Shown here one piece after another: positions 52,169 through 61,312 of a DNA stretch of 64,000 nt. Below the pieces are notes generated by a model, which saw only the letters and a program-made list of their open reading frames with translations, did no database searches and was not told the origin of the DNA. This DNA comes from Flavobacteriaceae bacterium HL-DH10 (GTDB lineage: Bacteria; Bacteroidota; Bacteroidia; Flavobacteriales; Flavobacteriaceae). Position 1 is the stretch's first letter. Every line of letters starts with the position of its first letter. The DNA lies in NCBI GenBank assembly GCA_031826515.1, contig CP134536.1, forward strand, positions 446,001 to 510,000, read 5' to 3'. Position numbers and translations under genes: made by a program.

Positions 52169-53935
52169 ATGAAATTACATTTTTATCTAATTAGTTTTTT
52201 AAAAAATTGCTACACCATTGCAAAAACCGTGCTTACGGTGGCAGTTATTTTTTATGCAGCAAATTTACAAGCACAAAAGGCTTTATCAAATACCATCATC
52301 ATTCCCGCTTCCGATTTTTTAGATGAAATCCCAAAAGGCAATTACATTACCGATGCGGCTACCCAAAAGGAAGATTGGCTCTTCAACAACACGGGTATTC
52401 TCCTTAATTCGAAAACGAATCTAATGACAAAAATCACCGTTTCCGAAGCAGGTGAATATCATCTATTCGTTCGTAGTAGCGGTAATGATAAAAGTTCTTT
52501 TAAAGTAGCTATAAACGATAAAGTTACTGATACACTGTTTGGTAAAACCAATCTCAACTGGATTAATGGCGGTAGCTTTTTTCTAAAAAAGGGAGTAAAT
52601 GACGTAAAAATTACCCGAATTGTATCTGGTGCTATGTTTGATGTGTTAGCTTTAAGTAAAAATTCTCATCTTAAAGAAAATGATATTTTTTCAAAACAAC
52701 TTGTTACGGATGTTCAGTTATTAAAAGAATATAAAATTCCAGAATCTAATGCCGTAAAATTTGGTGATGTAAACGGCGATGGTAAAACGGATTTTCTTGT
52801 GCTGGAACGCGATTTTTCTGCACATGTATTTGATAATGATGGTAAGGAACTTTGGCAGTGGAAAGCACCAAAGGAATATTCAAAAGAGCGCTCAGAATTT
52901 GAAGCACCAGGGGTACTTTGGGATTTTGACCAAGACGGAAAAGCCGAAGTAGCCCACTGGCGTATGATGGATGGCAAGGAATGGCTAGTGATAGCAGATG
53001 GACAAACAGGAACAATAAAACATAAAACGGAATGGCCTACACAACCACTTCCTCATGTGTATAATAATTTTAGGCTCGCAGTCGGTAAATTGTCCACGGC
53101 TTCATCTTTTCATTTAACTGTATTTACAGATTTTGGCGGCACTATATCCGTAAACGTTTACGATAAAAACCTACACCAGCTTTGGGAACATATCGAAAAA
53201 CGAAAAAAGGATAACTTGGGGCATTACATCTACCCTATCGATTTAAACAAAGACGGCATTGATGAAGTTCTTGTAGGTTCCTTATTATTGGATGCCAAAG
53301 GCAAAGAAGTTTGGAACCGGTTCGATTTACTGCCAGATAACCACGACCATGCCGATAACTACAAATTTGCAGATATTAATGGTGATGGCGCGTTAGACAT
53401 TATTACTGCCAATAGCGAAACTGGTGTTTTTATGTATGAGGGCATGACTGGTAAAATCATTTGGCAAAATGTAGCGGAACACACCCAACAAATAGAGGTG
53501 GGACATTTTTTAAAAAACCATGATGGTTTAGAGATAGTCGCAGGTGGTCGTACTTACGGTAACCGTCAGTTAAAAGAACCCTATTTATCAAGCCAGTTAT
53601 ATTGGTTCAATAACACGGGCGATTTGTTATTCAAATGGCCTGGCAACCCTATTAATGGAAATCCTGATTTTGTAAAAGGAAACTGGAATGGTAAAACCGA
53701 GCAGTTGTTTTGGTATAAATTTAAGATTGGAGACGATGGAAAAGGAACCTTGTTTTTCCCTGATCCCGTTTTCCATATGTTCGATTTTATGGGTAAAGGA
53801 GCTGAAGAAGTCATTACACTTAGCCGAGGAAACCTTAGAGTATGGGGCAGCAAAACAGCTTTTAATTCTGGAGAAGATAAAAAGAAAGATTTAATATATC
53901 TAAAAAATACAGTAGTCAATCATACACATTATTAA
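52169..53935 (+). CDS. FG-GAP beta-propeller protein, rhamnogalacturonan-lyase-like
   Basis: 588 residues with signal peptide (VIFYAANLQAQ). An N-terminal carbohydrate-binding-like beta domain is followed by a propeller carrying Ca-binding D-x-D-x-D loops: 'FGDVNGDGKTDFLV', 'LWDFDQDGKAEVAHW', 'ADINGDGALDIITA'. The pattern recalls PL11-type rhamnogalacturonan lyases, but the family's catalytic motifs could not be confirmed by eye, so it may be a non-catalytic relative. It starts 8 nt after the GH28 stop. A perfect operator-like palindrome lies inside it at 53149-53162. Confidence 0.65.
   Translation: MKLHFYLISFLKNCYTIAKTVLTVAVIFYAANLQAQKALSNTIIIPASDFLDEIPKGNYITDAATQKEDWLFNNTGILLNSKTNLMTKITVSEAGEYHLFVRSSGNDKSSFKVAINDKVTDTLFGKTNLNWINGGSFFLKKGVNDVKITRIVSGAMFDVLALSKNSHLKENDIFSKQLVTDVQLLKEYKIPESNAVKFGDVNGDGKTDFLVLERDFSAHVFDNDGKELWQWKAPKEYSKERSEFEAPGVLWDFDQDGKAEVAHWRMMDGKEWLVIADGQTGTIKHKTEWPTQPLPHVYNNFRLAVGKLSTASSFHLTVFTDFGGTISVNVYDKNLHQLWEHIEKRKKDNLGHYIYPIDLNKDGIDEVLVGSLLLDAKGKEVWNRFDLLPDNHDHADNYKFADINGDGALDIITANSETGVFMYEGMTGKIIWQNVAEHTQQIEVGHFLKNHDGLEIVAGGRTYGNRQLKEPYLSSQLYWFNNTGDLLFKWPGNPINGNPDFVKGNWNGKTEQLFWYKFKIGDDGKGTLFFPDPVFHMFDFMGKGAEEVITLSRGNLRVWGSKTAFNSGEDKKKDLIYLKNTVVNHTHY
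53149..53162. promoter_or_regulatory. Perfect LacI-like palindrome inside coding sequence
   Basis: CGTAAACGTTTACG, a perfect 14-bp palindrome of the same class as the operators at 49265 and 50318, but within the propeller gene. It could be a chance site or an intragenic auxiliary operator. Confidence 0.3.
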
Positions 53936-53960
53936 TTTCAATACAAGACAACTAAATCAT

Positions 53961-55358
53961 ATGAAACAATTTACCATTATTACCCTTTTTTTAAGCAGTT
54001 TTATACTTTTAATGCCAAGTGCCAACGCACAAATTGGCACACGCTTTCCTTCTGAAAAGAAAGTAGTAAAAGACCCCGTAACAGGCACCATGCTTACGTT
54101 TCTTACAAGTAAACCTATGGGCGATTCAAAAATTTACCAAACCCATAATCAATGGACATCCGACGGACAGTGGCTCATTTTCCGTTCCAACAGGGTAAAG
54201 GGCGAAGCTATGGCTGTAAATGAACAAACTGGTGATATCGTACAGGTAACGGAAGGCGGCTATACGGGTATGTTAAATGTAGCACGCAACAGCATGAAAC
54301 TATATTTTTTTAGAAAACCTCCAAATGATAGTAATGCGGAGAATAAAAACAATAAGCGAAGGCAATCTACAGTTATGCAAGTGGTTGAAGTAGATTTAGC
54401 AAAACTATTTGCTGATAGCAAGGCTGGCAAATTAAAAAAAGCAAATGTTTATCAGCGTATTTGTGGTACTACACCACCTGAAATGGGCGCTGGGGGCGAT
54501 ATGGCTCTAGATGGCGATGAAAACTGGGCTTACTTTCGAGTAAGTAAAGACGAGGCACGAAGGCATTTGGCTCCTGACACAAAATTAGAAGAAGATTTTG
54601 GACCTCGAAATATGGGTGCTGGCCCTGGTGGTATTGCTGCAATGAATGTGCATACTGGTGATATTAAATATGTGGTATCTGTTCCGTTTCAAATTGGTCA
54701 TATACAAACAAATCCATGGGTAGCTGGCGAAATTATTTTTTGCTGGGAAACCGGTGGTAAATCACCACAACGTACTTGGACAGTAATAAGCGATGGAAGC
54801 GGTCTTCGTCCCTTGTACCCCGAATCTGAATATGAATGGGTTACTCATGAAGCTGTAATAAGTAAAGATGAAGTGGCCATGGCCATTATGGGGCATCGAA
54901 AAGTACAGGGTAACGATACTAGTGGTACGGCTGTAAGCGGTGCAAATCCTGGGCAAGAAGCGGCTTGGGGCCCTTCGGGAACAAGAGAAAAACCTACTGG
55001 GCTGGCAATCGTAAACCTCCGAACAAGAGAAATGAGAATTGCTGGACAAACTAAATCAGGCAGCGGATTATGGCATGTAAGCGGTTCACCCGATGGCCGT
55101 TGGGCGGTAGGCGATGATTTTTCCCGTGGTATTTATTTGATTGACAGACAAACCGATGAAATGATGCTGCTTTCTACAGGTCATAAAACTACTGCTGCCG
55201 ACCATCCACATCCCACGATGAGTCCAGATGGAACCAAAATCCAAATACAATCGGCTATGTTAAGCGAAGACAACCGTAGCCTGAATATCTGTATTATCCC
55301 TGTACCAGAAGACTGGCTGAAAAGAACGTATAACAATCCAAAGGAAGCTACGGAGTAG
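53961..55358 (+). CDS. PL22-like oligogalacturonate lyase
   Basis: 465 residues with signal peptide (LMPSANAQ). A WD-like seven-bladed propeller. His-bearing segments typical of PL22 are visible: 'IYQTHNQWTSDGQWLIFRSN', 'FQIGHIQTNPWVAGEIIFCW', 'EWVTHEAVISKDEVAMAIMG' and 'ADHPHPTMSPDGTKIQIQSA'. PL22 enzymes cleave oligogalacturonides by Mn-dependent beta-elimination, giving unsaturated units for GH105. Here it is secreted, and the blade with the RKP-loop insertion may be lineage-specific. Same operon as the GH28. Confidence 0.75.
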   Translation: MKQFTIITLFLSSFILLMPSANAQIGTRFPSEKKVVKDPVTGTMLTFLTSKPMGDSKIYQTHNQWTSDGQWLIFRSNRVKGEAMAVNEQTGDIVQVTEGGYTGMLNVARNSMKLYFFRKPPNDSNAENKNNKRRQSTVMQVVEVDLAKLFADSKAGKLKKANVYQRICGTTPPEMGAGGDMALDGDENWAYFRVSKDEARRHLAPDTKLEEDFGPRNMGAGPGGIAAMNVHTGDIKYVVSVPFQIGHIQTNPWVAGEIIFCWETGGKSPQRTWTVISDGSGLRPLYPESEYEWVTHEAVISKDEVAMAIMGHRKVQGNDTSGTAVSGANPGQEAAWGPSGTREKPTGLAIVNLRTREMRIAGQTKSGSGLWHVSGSPDGRWAVGDDFSRGIYLIDRQTDEMMLLSTGHKTTAADHPHPTMSPDGTKIQIQSAMLSEDNRSLNICIIPVPEDWLKRTYNNPKEATE

Positions 55359-55438
55359 TAGCTTTTTAAGTTCAATGCTATTTTTTGGCTGAATACATTT
55401 TCATCTATCAACCAAGGTTTATAAAAGAATAATTAAAT

Positions 55439-56701
55439 ATGAAAAGATTTATATTACCATTAACCCTTCTAATAACTTGTCAAGTTATCAAGGCACAAAA
55501 TTCACAAGAATCAATTGATACGGAAGAAGTAATTAGGCGTGTGGCCGATAGAATTGTTGCTAGTACTTCATTTAAATTCATCAATAAAAACACCAAAGAA
55601 AAATTTGATGCAGTTAGCAAACTAAAACCTATGCCCGAAATAGCCGCGGAAAGCGACTATAACAGGTGGGGCTATCCAAATGGTGTGATGATGACTGGAT
55701 TGATACACATGGCTGATATACTTCAGGATAAAAAATATGCTGATTACTGTCGTAACAACTATCAATTTATATTCAACGATTTGCTGTATTTTGAAAAGCT
55801 ATACAAGGATGCTGTTTCAGCAGATGAAAGGCGTGTTCGTACAGAGTTTTCTGGTCTTTTCAGAATGGCTAAACTAGATGATTGTGGTGCCATGGCAGCT
55901 GGTTTAAGCGACGTTTATCTTTTAGATTCTCGTAAAGACTATAGAGCCTATCTTGACCGAGCAGGTGATTATATTTTAAACAAACAAATGCGACTTGCAG
56001 ATGGTACCTTGTGCAGACCTGATCCTCGAAATGCAACCATTTGGGCAGATGATCTTTATATGAGCGTTCCTTTTTTGGCTCGCATGGGAAAAATAACAGG
56101 TGATGAAAAATATTTTAATGATGCTATAAAGCAAGTCGTCAATTTTACTAAATATTTATATGATGACCATACGGGTCTTTTTTATCATTGTTACTATAGT
56201 GCTAATGAACAAAACGGAGTAGCTCATTGGGGTCGTGCCAACGGATGGGTAGCAGTTGCTCAAACAGAGCTCTTAAATAATCTTCCTACCTCTCATCCAA
56301 AGAGAAAGGAACTCATTACGTTACTGGAAAAAGATATCATTGGATTTTCTCGTTGGCAAAACCAAACAGGTCTTTGGCATCAGGTACTAGATAGAAATGA
56401 CTCTTACCTTGAAACATCTGTTACCGCCATGTACATATATGCTGTAGCACGTGCAGTAAATGAAGGCTGGATAGATGAACACTATATTAGAGTTGCTAGA
56501 GACGGCTGGAGAGCTTTAGCTAATAAAATCACAGAAGATGGTCAAATGCCTGATGTATGTGTTGGTACAGGTATTCAAGATGGAATTAAGTTCTATTACA
56601 ATCGTCCTACCAAATTAAATGACAATCATGGTCTTGGTCCTTTTTTGCTTGCTGGAACAGAAGTGTTTCGTTATGAAAAAAATAATCCAAACCGAAGATA
56701 A
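55439..56701 (+). CDS. GH105/GH88-type unsaturated glucuronyl/rhamnogalacturonyl hydrolase
   Basis: 420 residues with signal peptide (ITCQVIKAQ). The helical barrel has 'LDDCGAMAAGLSDVYLLDSR' (catalytic Asp), 'IWADDLYMSVPFLARMGKIT', 'AHWGRANGWVAVAQTELLNN' and 'DSYLETSVTAMYIYAVARAV'. It acts on unsaturated uronides. Second such enzyme of the locus, so the two may differ in linkage preference. Operon gene after PL22. Confidence 0.88.
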   Translation: MKRFILPLTLLITCQVIKAQNSQESIDTEEVIRRVADRIVASTSFKFINKNTKEKFDAVSKLKPMPEIAAESDYNRWGYPNGVMMTGLIHMADILQDKKYADYCRNNYQFIFNDLLYFEKLYKDAVSADERRVRTEFSGLFRMAKLDDCGAMAAGLSDVYLLDSRKDYRAYLDRAGDYILNKQMRLADGTLCRPDPRNATIWADDLYMSVPFLARMGKITGDEKYFNDAIKQVVNFTKYLYDDHTGLFYHCYYSANEQNGVAHWGRANGWVAVAQTELLNNLPTSHPKRKELITLLEKDIIGFSRWQNQTGLWHQVLDRNDSYLETSVTAMYIYAVARAVNEGWIDEHYIRVARDGWRALANKITEDGQMPDVCVGTGIQDGIKFYYNRPTKLNDNHGLGPFLLAGTEVFRYEKNNPNRR

Positions 56702-56765
56702 CTACTAATGATTTCAAAAATCAAGTGATATAAAGCACAAAATTAATTTCAAAAACTATAAAAAC

Positions 56766-57857
56766 ATGAAGCTTATGTTATATAAAATGAAGCACCTCCT
56801 CTTACTGAATATTTTTTTGTATTTAAGTTCAATTGCATTTGCCCAAGAAGACAGGGGGTATAAAATCTACCAATTCCCTGCCAATATGATTCCAAGAATT
56901 GATGGAAATACAGATGATTGGGATAGCTTCCCTACGGAATATATTGTTGGTACCGATCAGTTATGGGACGATTCTAAACATTATCCAGAGACTGACCCTA
57001 GTAATTTAGATGTAAAAGTGAAGGTAGCTTGGGTAAAAAATTTAAATCGTCTGTATTTTTTGTATGAAGCCTATGATGATTACTGGGACTTTTCATTACC
57101 TGGTTTACATAATGATATTTTTGAAATAGTAGTAGATGGCGACCTGTCTGGTGGCCCACTTATTGACGAGCAACACACAAATCAAAACTTATCTTGGAGG
57201 CAACGTTATTTTGACTTTCACGGGGTACATGCACAGAATTACCACATCTTTACACCAGCTGTTGGCAAAGACTGGGCACTGGCATGGGGAAGTCAGCCTT
57301 GGATTAAAAATTTACCTTATTCTAACATTGCTTATTCTTATGATTTTAAGCCTGGAGAACCAGGTAAACTGATTGCAGAATTTTGGATTACACCTTTTGA
57401 TTATGCTGGTGCTGAAGGTCCAGAACGTTCGGTGGAATCTAATTTGTACGATAATAAAAAAATTGGACTTACCTGGGCTATTATTGATTACGATGATGTG
57501 AATGATGAAACTAAAAAAGGGTTTTGGAATTTATCTAAAAACCATAAAATGTATGGTAATTCTAGTATCGGAACCATTTTTACGTTGCAACCACTGGAGG
57601 AAAAATATCAGAATACTTTTGAAGCCAAATGGTCATTCATAGTGACAAACATGAGTAAACGTGAGGTAACTTTTAAAGACGAAAGCCTAGGAAAAATTAA
57701 CAAATGGCATTGGGATTTTGGTGACGGTACTAGTTCTGACGAACAAAATCCTATACACCAATATAAAGAACCTGGTAAATATATAGTAGTATTAGATATT
57801 GAAGGTCCTGATGGAAAATCCCGTATGGCTAATGTATGGGACGTAGCGGTGTATTAA
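56766..57857 (+). CDS. Secreted CBM9-like/PKD protein
   Basis: 363 residues; signal peptide ends SIAFAQ. An N-terminal CBM9/DOMON-like beta-sandwich ('IPRIDGNTDDWDSFPTEYIV', 'LNRLYFLYEAYDDYWDFS') spans most of the chain. A C-terminal PKD domain follows ('KWHWDFGDGTSSDEQNPIHQ'). No catalytic motif. Likely a surface or periplasmic binding protein for the pectic substrate. Three in-frame Met codons lie within the first 9 residues; the first is used here. Confidence 0.75.
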   Translation: MKLMLYKMKHLLLLNIFLYLSSIAFAQEDRGYKIYQFPANMIPRIDGNTDDWDSFPTEYIVGTDQLWDDSKHYPETDPSNLDVKVKVAWVKNLNRLYFLYEAYDDYWDFSLPGLHNDIFEIVVDGDLSGGPLIDEQHTNQNLSWRQRYFDFHGVHAQNYHIFTPAVGKDWALAWGSQPWIKNLPYSNIAYSYDFKPGEPGKLIAEFWITPFDYAGAEGPERSVESNLYDNKKIGLTWAIIDYDDVNDETKKGFWNLSKNHKMYGNSSIGTIFTLQPLEEKYQNTFEAKWSFIVTNMSKREVTFKDESLGKINKWHWDFGDGTSSDEQNPIHQYKEPGKYIVVLDIEGPDGKSRMANVWDVAVY

Positions 57858-57893
57858 GTGGAAAATATTTTAAAATAATAAAAACATAAATTC

Positions 57894-60029
57894 ATGTTAC
57901 AAATGCAACAATGGAATAAGAATCTGGCTCTCATATTAGCATTTATGGCATTTAGTACCATTACACATGCTCAGGAATTTTGGCAAAAGATTTCCAATCC
58001 CACCATGGAAGAAATGGCTTCAAAATTTAAAGACTATCCCTCTGTTTATTCACAGACTGTTACTTGGGGGTGGGAAGGCAATATAACAAGAGAAAAAATA
58101 GCAGCAAATCTAGATATTTTTAAAAATCACGGGCTTTTTACGGTAAGTATAGAAGCTGGATATGGTATGCCTTTTGAATACCTATCTGAAGGTTGGTTTG
58201 AAAGTGTTAAAATAGCTGTTGAAGAAGCAAAAAAGCGAGACATGCATGTTTGGATTATTGATGAAGGTAAATATCCAAGTGGTTTTGCAGGTGGTAAATT
58301 CAATAAGGAAAAACCAGAATTGAGAATGCAAGGGCTGGTAGTCAAAGAAAAAATTCCTTTCAAGGGAGGTGAAACTTTTACTAAAAAAACATCTTCAAGC
58401 ATTATTAGTGCCATTGCTACCAATCAAAACGACCAAAGTAGTCAAGTAATTCCTATCAATTCAAACGGTATTAATTGGAAAGCTCCTGCTGGTAATTGGG
58501 AAATATTATTAATTGAGCATAAGTTTAAAACATCAGTTACCCGAGCTGTCAATAATCCTACGCATGGTAAAGACACCACTAATTCTTTATGTGATTATTT
58601 GAATCCTCTTGCTACAAAACAATTCCTTGAGTTTACCCATGTTCAATATAAAAAATACATTGGTAGTGAATTTGGAAAGACCGTTTTAGGTTTCCGTGGT
58701 GATGAACCAGATTATGGCTTTACGCCTTGGACACCCAAACTGCCAGAAGAATTTAAAAAACTAAAAGGTTATGACATTGTACCTTATTTAGGAGTGATTT
58801 TCATAAAATACCTAACCGTTGAACAACAGCGAATGAAAGCTGATTATTGGGATGTTTGGTCTTATATGTTTGGTAAAAACTTCTTTGATGTTCAAGCCGA
58901 ATGGTGTAAAGCCAATGGTATAGAATATGTAGTACACCTCAATCACGAAGAAAAAATGATGAGTCTTGTACGGTCGGGAGGCGATTTTTTTAGAACTATG
59001 AGACATGTTGGCGTTCCTGGTGTAGATGCTATATGGCTACAAATTTGGCCTGATAAGGTGGCAGATTATCCAAAGTTGGCCTCATCGGCTGCTCATATGT
59101 ATGGTAAACCACGGTCTTTAAGTGAAAGTTTTGCGGCATATACTATTAAACCTAGTGTGCCTCAAGCAAAATGGGTAATTGATTATCAGTTAGTAAGAGG
59201 AATCAACTTATTTGAGTATATGTTTTGGCCTATAAACGAAACCAAAGTACCAAATGGATATTTAGGGGATGATGATTTTATACCCGTGGCAAAATATTCC
59301 AATAGAGCTTCTTATTTATTATCAAACGGCATTCCCGTAGCACAAGTTGCTCTTTACCATCCTACAGGTAACTTATGGATGGGAGATGAAGCTGCAAATA
59401 CAAATACTTTAGATATTGCACAATCACTTTCGGAGCATCAGATTGATTATGATTTTGTTGATGATCAAGGTTTAGAATCTGTTTTTACATTAGAAAAGAA
59501 AGGCTTTAAAAATTTGAGTGGGCAAATTTATACTACTGTAATTATACCTACCATCAACTATATTTCAAAAAAGGTTTTAAATCGATTGGATGCTTTTACA
59601 AAGCATGGAGGACAAGTTATATTTATGGGCAATCATCCAAAACTATCTATTGAAAAAACGTTTTTAAACGCAGAAAATACATCTGAATTTAATTGGGGAT
59701 ACATAGAGCCTACAGGCAAAGTAACAAATGCTATGTTATCTAAAATAACATCAAAAGATGTGAGGTTTGAAACATCAATTCCTAGTATAAAATACCTCCA
59801 TCGCACATGGAAAGATGCAGAAATGTATTTCTTTTTTAACGAAAGTGACCAAGAACAAACCACAAAAGCAAGGTTTAAGGGCAATGGAGATGTAACGTTA
59901 TGGGATGCGGCTTCAGGCGAAATCTCACCCATAAAAGTAATTTCAAAAGATGTAGGTGCAATTAGTATTGATTTGCATTTGAATGCTCATGAAACTAAAT
60001 TCATTGTTATTGGTTCATCAAAAAAATAA
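57894..60029 (+). CDS. Glycoside hydrolase, GH106-like alpha-L-rhamnosidase
   Basis: 711 residues; signal peptide ends TITHAQ. A TIM-barrel-like N-terminal half ('TVSIEAGYGMPFEYLSEGWF', 'DMHVWIIDEGKYPSGFAGGK', 'VLGFRGDEPDYGF') and a flavodoxin-like/beta second half resemble GH106-type rhamnosidases, which are often longer (900-1100 residues). Possibly a shorter related family. Expected to release rhamnose from rhamnogalacturonan. 37 nt after the CBM9-like gene. Confidence 0.65.
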   Translation: MLQMQQWNKNLALILAFMAFSTITHAQEFWQKISNPTMEEMASKFKDYPSVYSQTVTWGWEGNITREKIAANLDIFKNHGLFTVSIEAGYGMPFEYLSEGWFESVKIAVEEAKKRDMHVWIIDEGKYPSGFAGGKFNKEKPELRMQGLVVKEKIPFKGGETFTKKTSSSIISAIATNQNDQSSQVIPINSNGINWKAPAGNWEILLIEHKFKTSVTRAVNNPTHGKDTTNSLCDYLNPLATKQFLEFTHVQYKKYIGSEFGKTVLGFRGDEPDYGFTPWTPKLPEEFKKLKGYDIVPYLGVIFIKYLTVEQQRMKADYWDVWSYMFGKNFFDVQAEWCKANGIEYVVHLNHEEKMMSLVRSGGDFFRTMRHVGVPGVDAIWLQIWPDKVADYPKLASSAAHMYGKPRSLSESFAAYTIKPSVPQAKWVIDYQLVRGINLFEYMFWPINETKVPNGYLGDDDFIPVAKYSNRASYLLSNGIPVAQVALYHPTGNLWMGDEAANTNTLDIAQSLSEHQIDYDFVDDQGLESVFTLEKKGFKNLSGQIYTTVIIPTINYISKKVLNRLDAFTKHGGQVIFMGNHPKLSIEKTFLNAENTSEFNWGYIEPTGKVTNAMLSKITSKDVRFETSIPSIKYLHRTWKDAEMYFFFNESDQEQTTKARFKGNGDVTLWDAASGEISPIKVISKDVGAISIDLHLNAHETKFIVIGSSKK

Positions 60030-60037
60030 TTTTATAC

Positions 60038-61279
60038 ATGAAGAAAATACTCTTTTTAATCTGTTTTTTTATTGGAATGACCAGTTTAGTTTACGCTGCA
60101 AAACCCCATCCTCCAAAAGAATATTTAATCACTCTGTTTGGCGCCAAGGGAGATAGCGCTACTCTGAACACGAAAGCTATACAAGCATGCATTGACAAGT
60201 GTAGTGCAGATGGTGGTGGCACCGTAGTGATTCCTAAAGGTGTATTTATAAGTGGAGCGATATTCCTTAAAAACAACGTTAATATTTTGATTGAAAAAGA
60301 CGGAACATTAAAAGGATCTGTCAATCAAAATGATTACCCGCAAATAGAAACCCGTTGGGAAGGCACAGAGAGAATATGGACAGCTGCGCTATTAAACGCT
60401 GAGAGTCTTAAAAACTTCTCTCTAACTGGAGAAGGAACTATAGATGGTTCTGGAGATATATGGAGAGTAAAAAAACTAGAAGCATCTCATAATAAAAGAT
60501 TAGGACGCCCTCGTTTAATAGGTATTCAAAACTGTGAAAATGTTAACATAGAAGGATTGCGCATACACAATCAAGCATCTTGGGGTTTGTTTGTGCTATA
60601 TAGTACTGACGTAGCTATTAAAGGGTTAAATATTACTGCCGACCATAATATTCCTAGTTCTGATGGGATAGATATTGATTCGAGCAATAAAATCCATATT
60701 TCAGATACTTTTATCGATGTGAATGATGATTGTATCTCTATTAAATCCGGGAAAGATGAAGATGGTCGTCGGGTAAATCGTCCTTCTGAAAATATTCTTA
60801 TTGAAAATTGCCACTTTGCTTATGGACACGGAGGTGTTGCTATGGGGAGTGAAATGTCAGGTGGCATTAGAAACGTTGAAATACGCAATTGTATTATTGA
60901 TTCTCAAAATTGGGCACCAATACGTTTTAAATCACAACCAAGTCGAGGAGGCATTGTAGAAAATATTACTTACCGAGATATCACGCTAAACAACACTAGA
61001 AAGGCATTTGAGTTTAATATGGCATGGCGAATGATTAATCCAAAACCTCCAGCTAAAAAACTTCCTATAGTGCGAAATATTAAAATTATTAATGTTTCGG
61101 GCACTGTAGATTCTGTAGGAGATATGAGCGGTCTTGAGAATAGCCCAATTTTAGGGGTAACGTTCGAAAATTGTAATATAACGGCTAAAAAAGGATTTAC
61201 ATTAAAACATGTAAACGATTTAGATATCTCTGGACTTACCATCAATGGCGTGACGGGTGAAGCTATAATAAAAGAATAA
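60038..61279 (+). CDS. GH28 polygalacturonase
   Basis: 413 residues; signal peptide ends LVYAA. Beta-helix with all canonical motifs: 'SSDGIDIDSSNKIHISDTFI', 'DVNDDCISIKSGKDED' (catalytic Asp pair), 'FAYGHGGVAMGSEM' (GHG) and 'IRFKSQP' (RFK/RIK-like). Unlike the first GH28, it looks fully orthodox, consistent with galacturonidase activity. 9 nt after the rhamnosidase stop. Confidence 0.92.
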   Translation: MKKILFLICFFIGMTSLVYAAKPHPPKEYLITLFGAKGDSATLNTKAIQACIDKCSADGGGTVVIPKGVFISGAIFLKNNVNILIEKDGTLKGSVNQNDYPQIETRWEGTERIWTAALLNAESLKNFSLTGEGTIDGSGDIWRVKKLEASHNKRLGRPRLIGIQNCENVNIEGLRIHNQASWGLFVLYSTDVAIKGLNITADHNIPSSDGIDIDSSNKIHISDTFIDVNDDCISIKSGKDEDGRRVNRPSENILIENCHFAYGHGGVAMGSEMSGGIRNVEIRNCIIDSQNWAPIRFKSQPSRGGIVENITYRDITLNNTRKAFEFNMAWRMINPKPPAKKLPIVRNIKIINVSGTVDSVGDMSGLENSPILGVTFENCNITAKKGFTLKHVNDLDISGLTINGVTGEAIIKE

Positions 61280-61312
61280 GTAACGAAATAATTAATAACT
61301 AAACAAATAACC

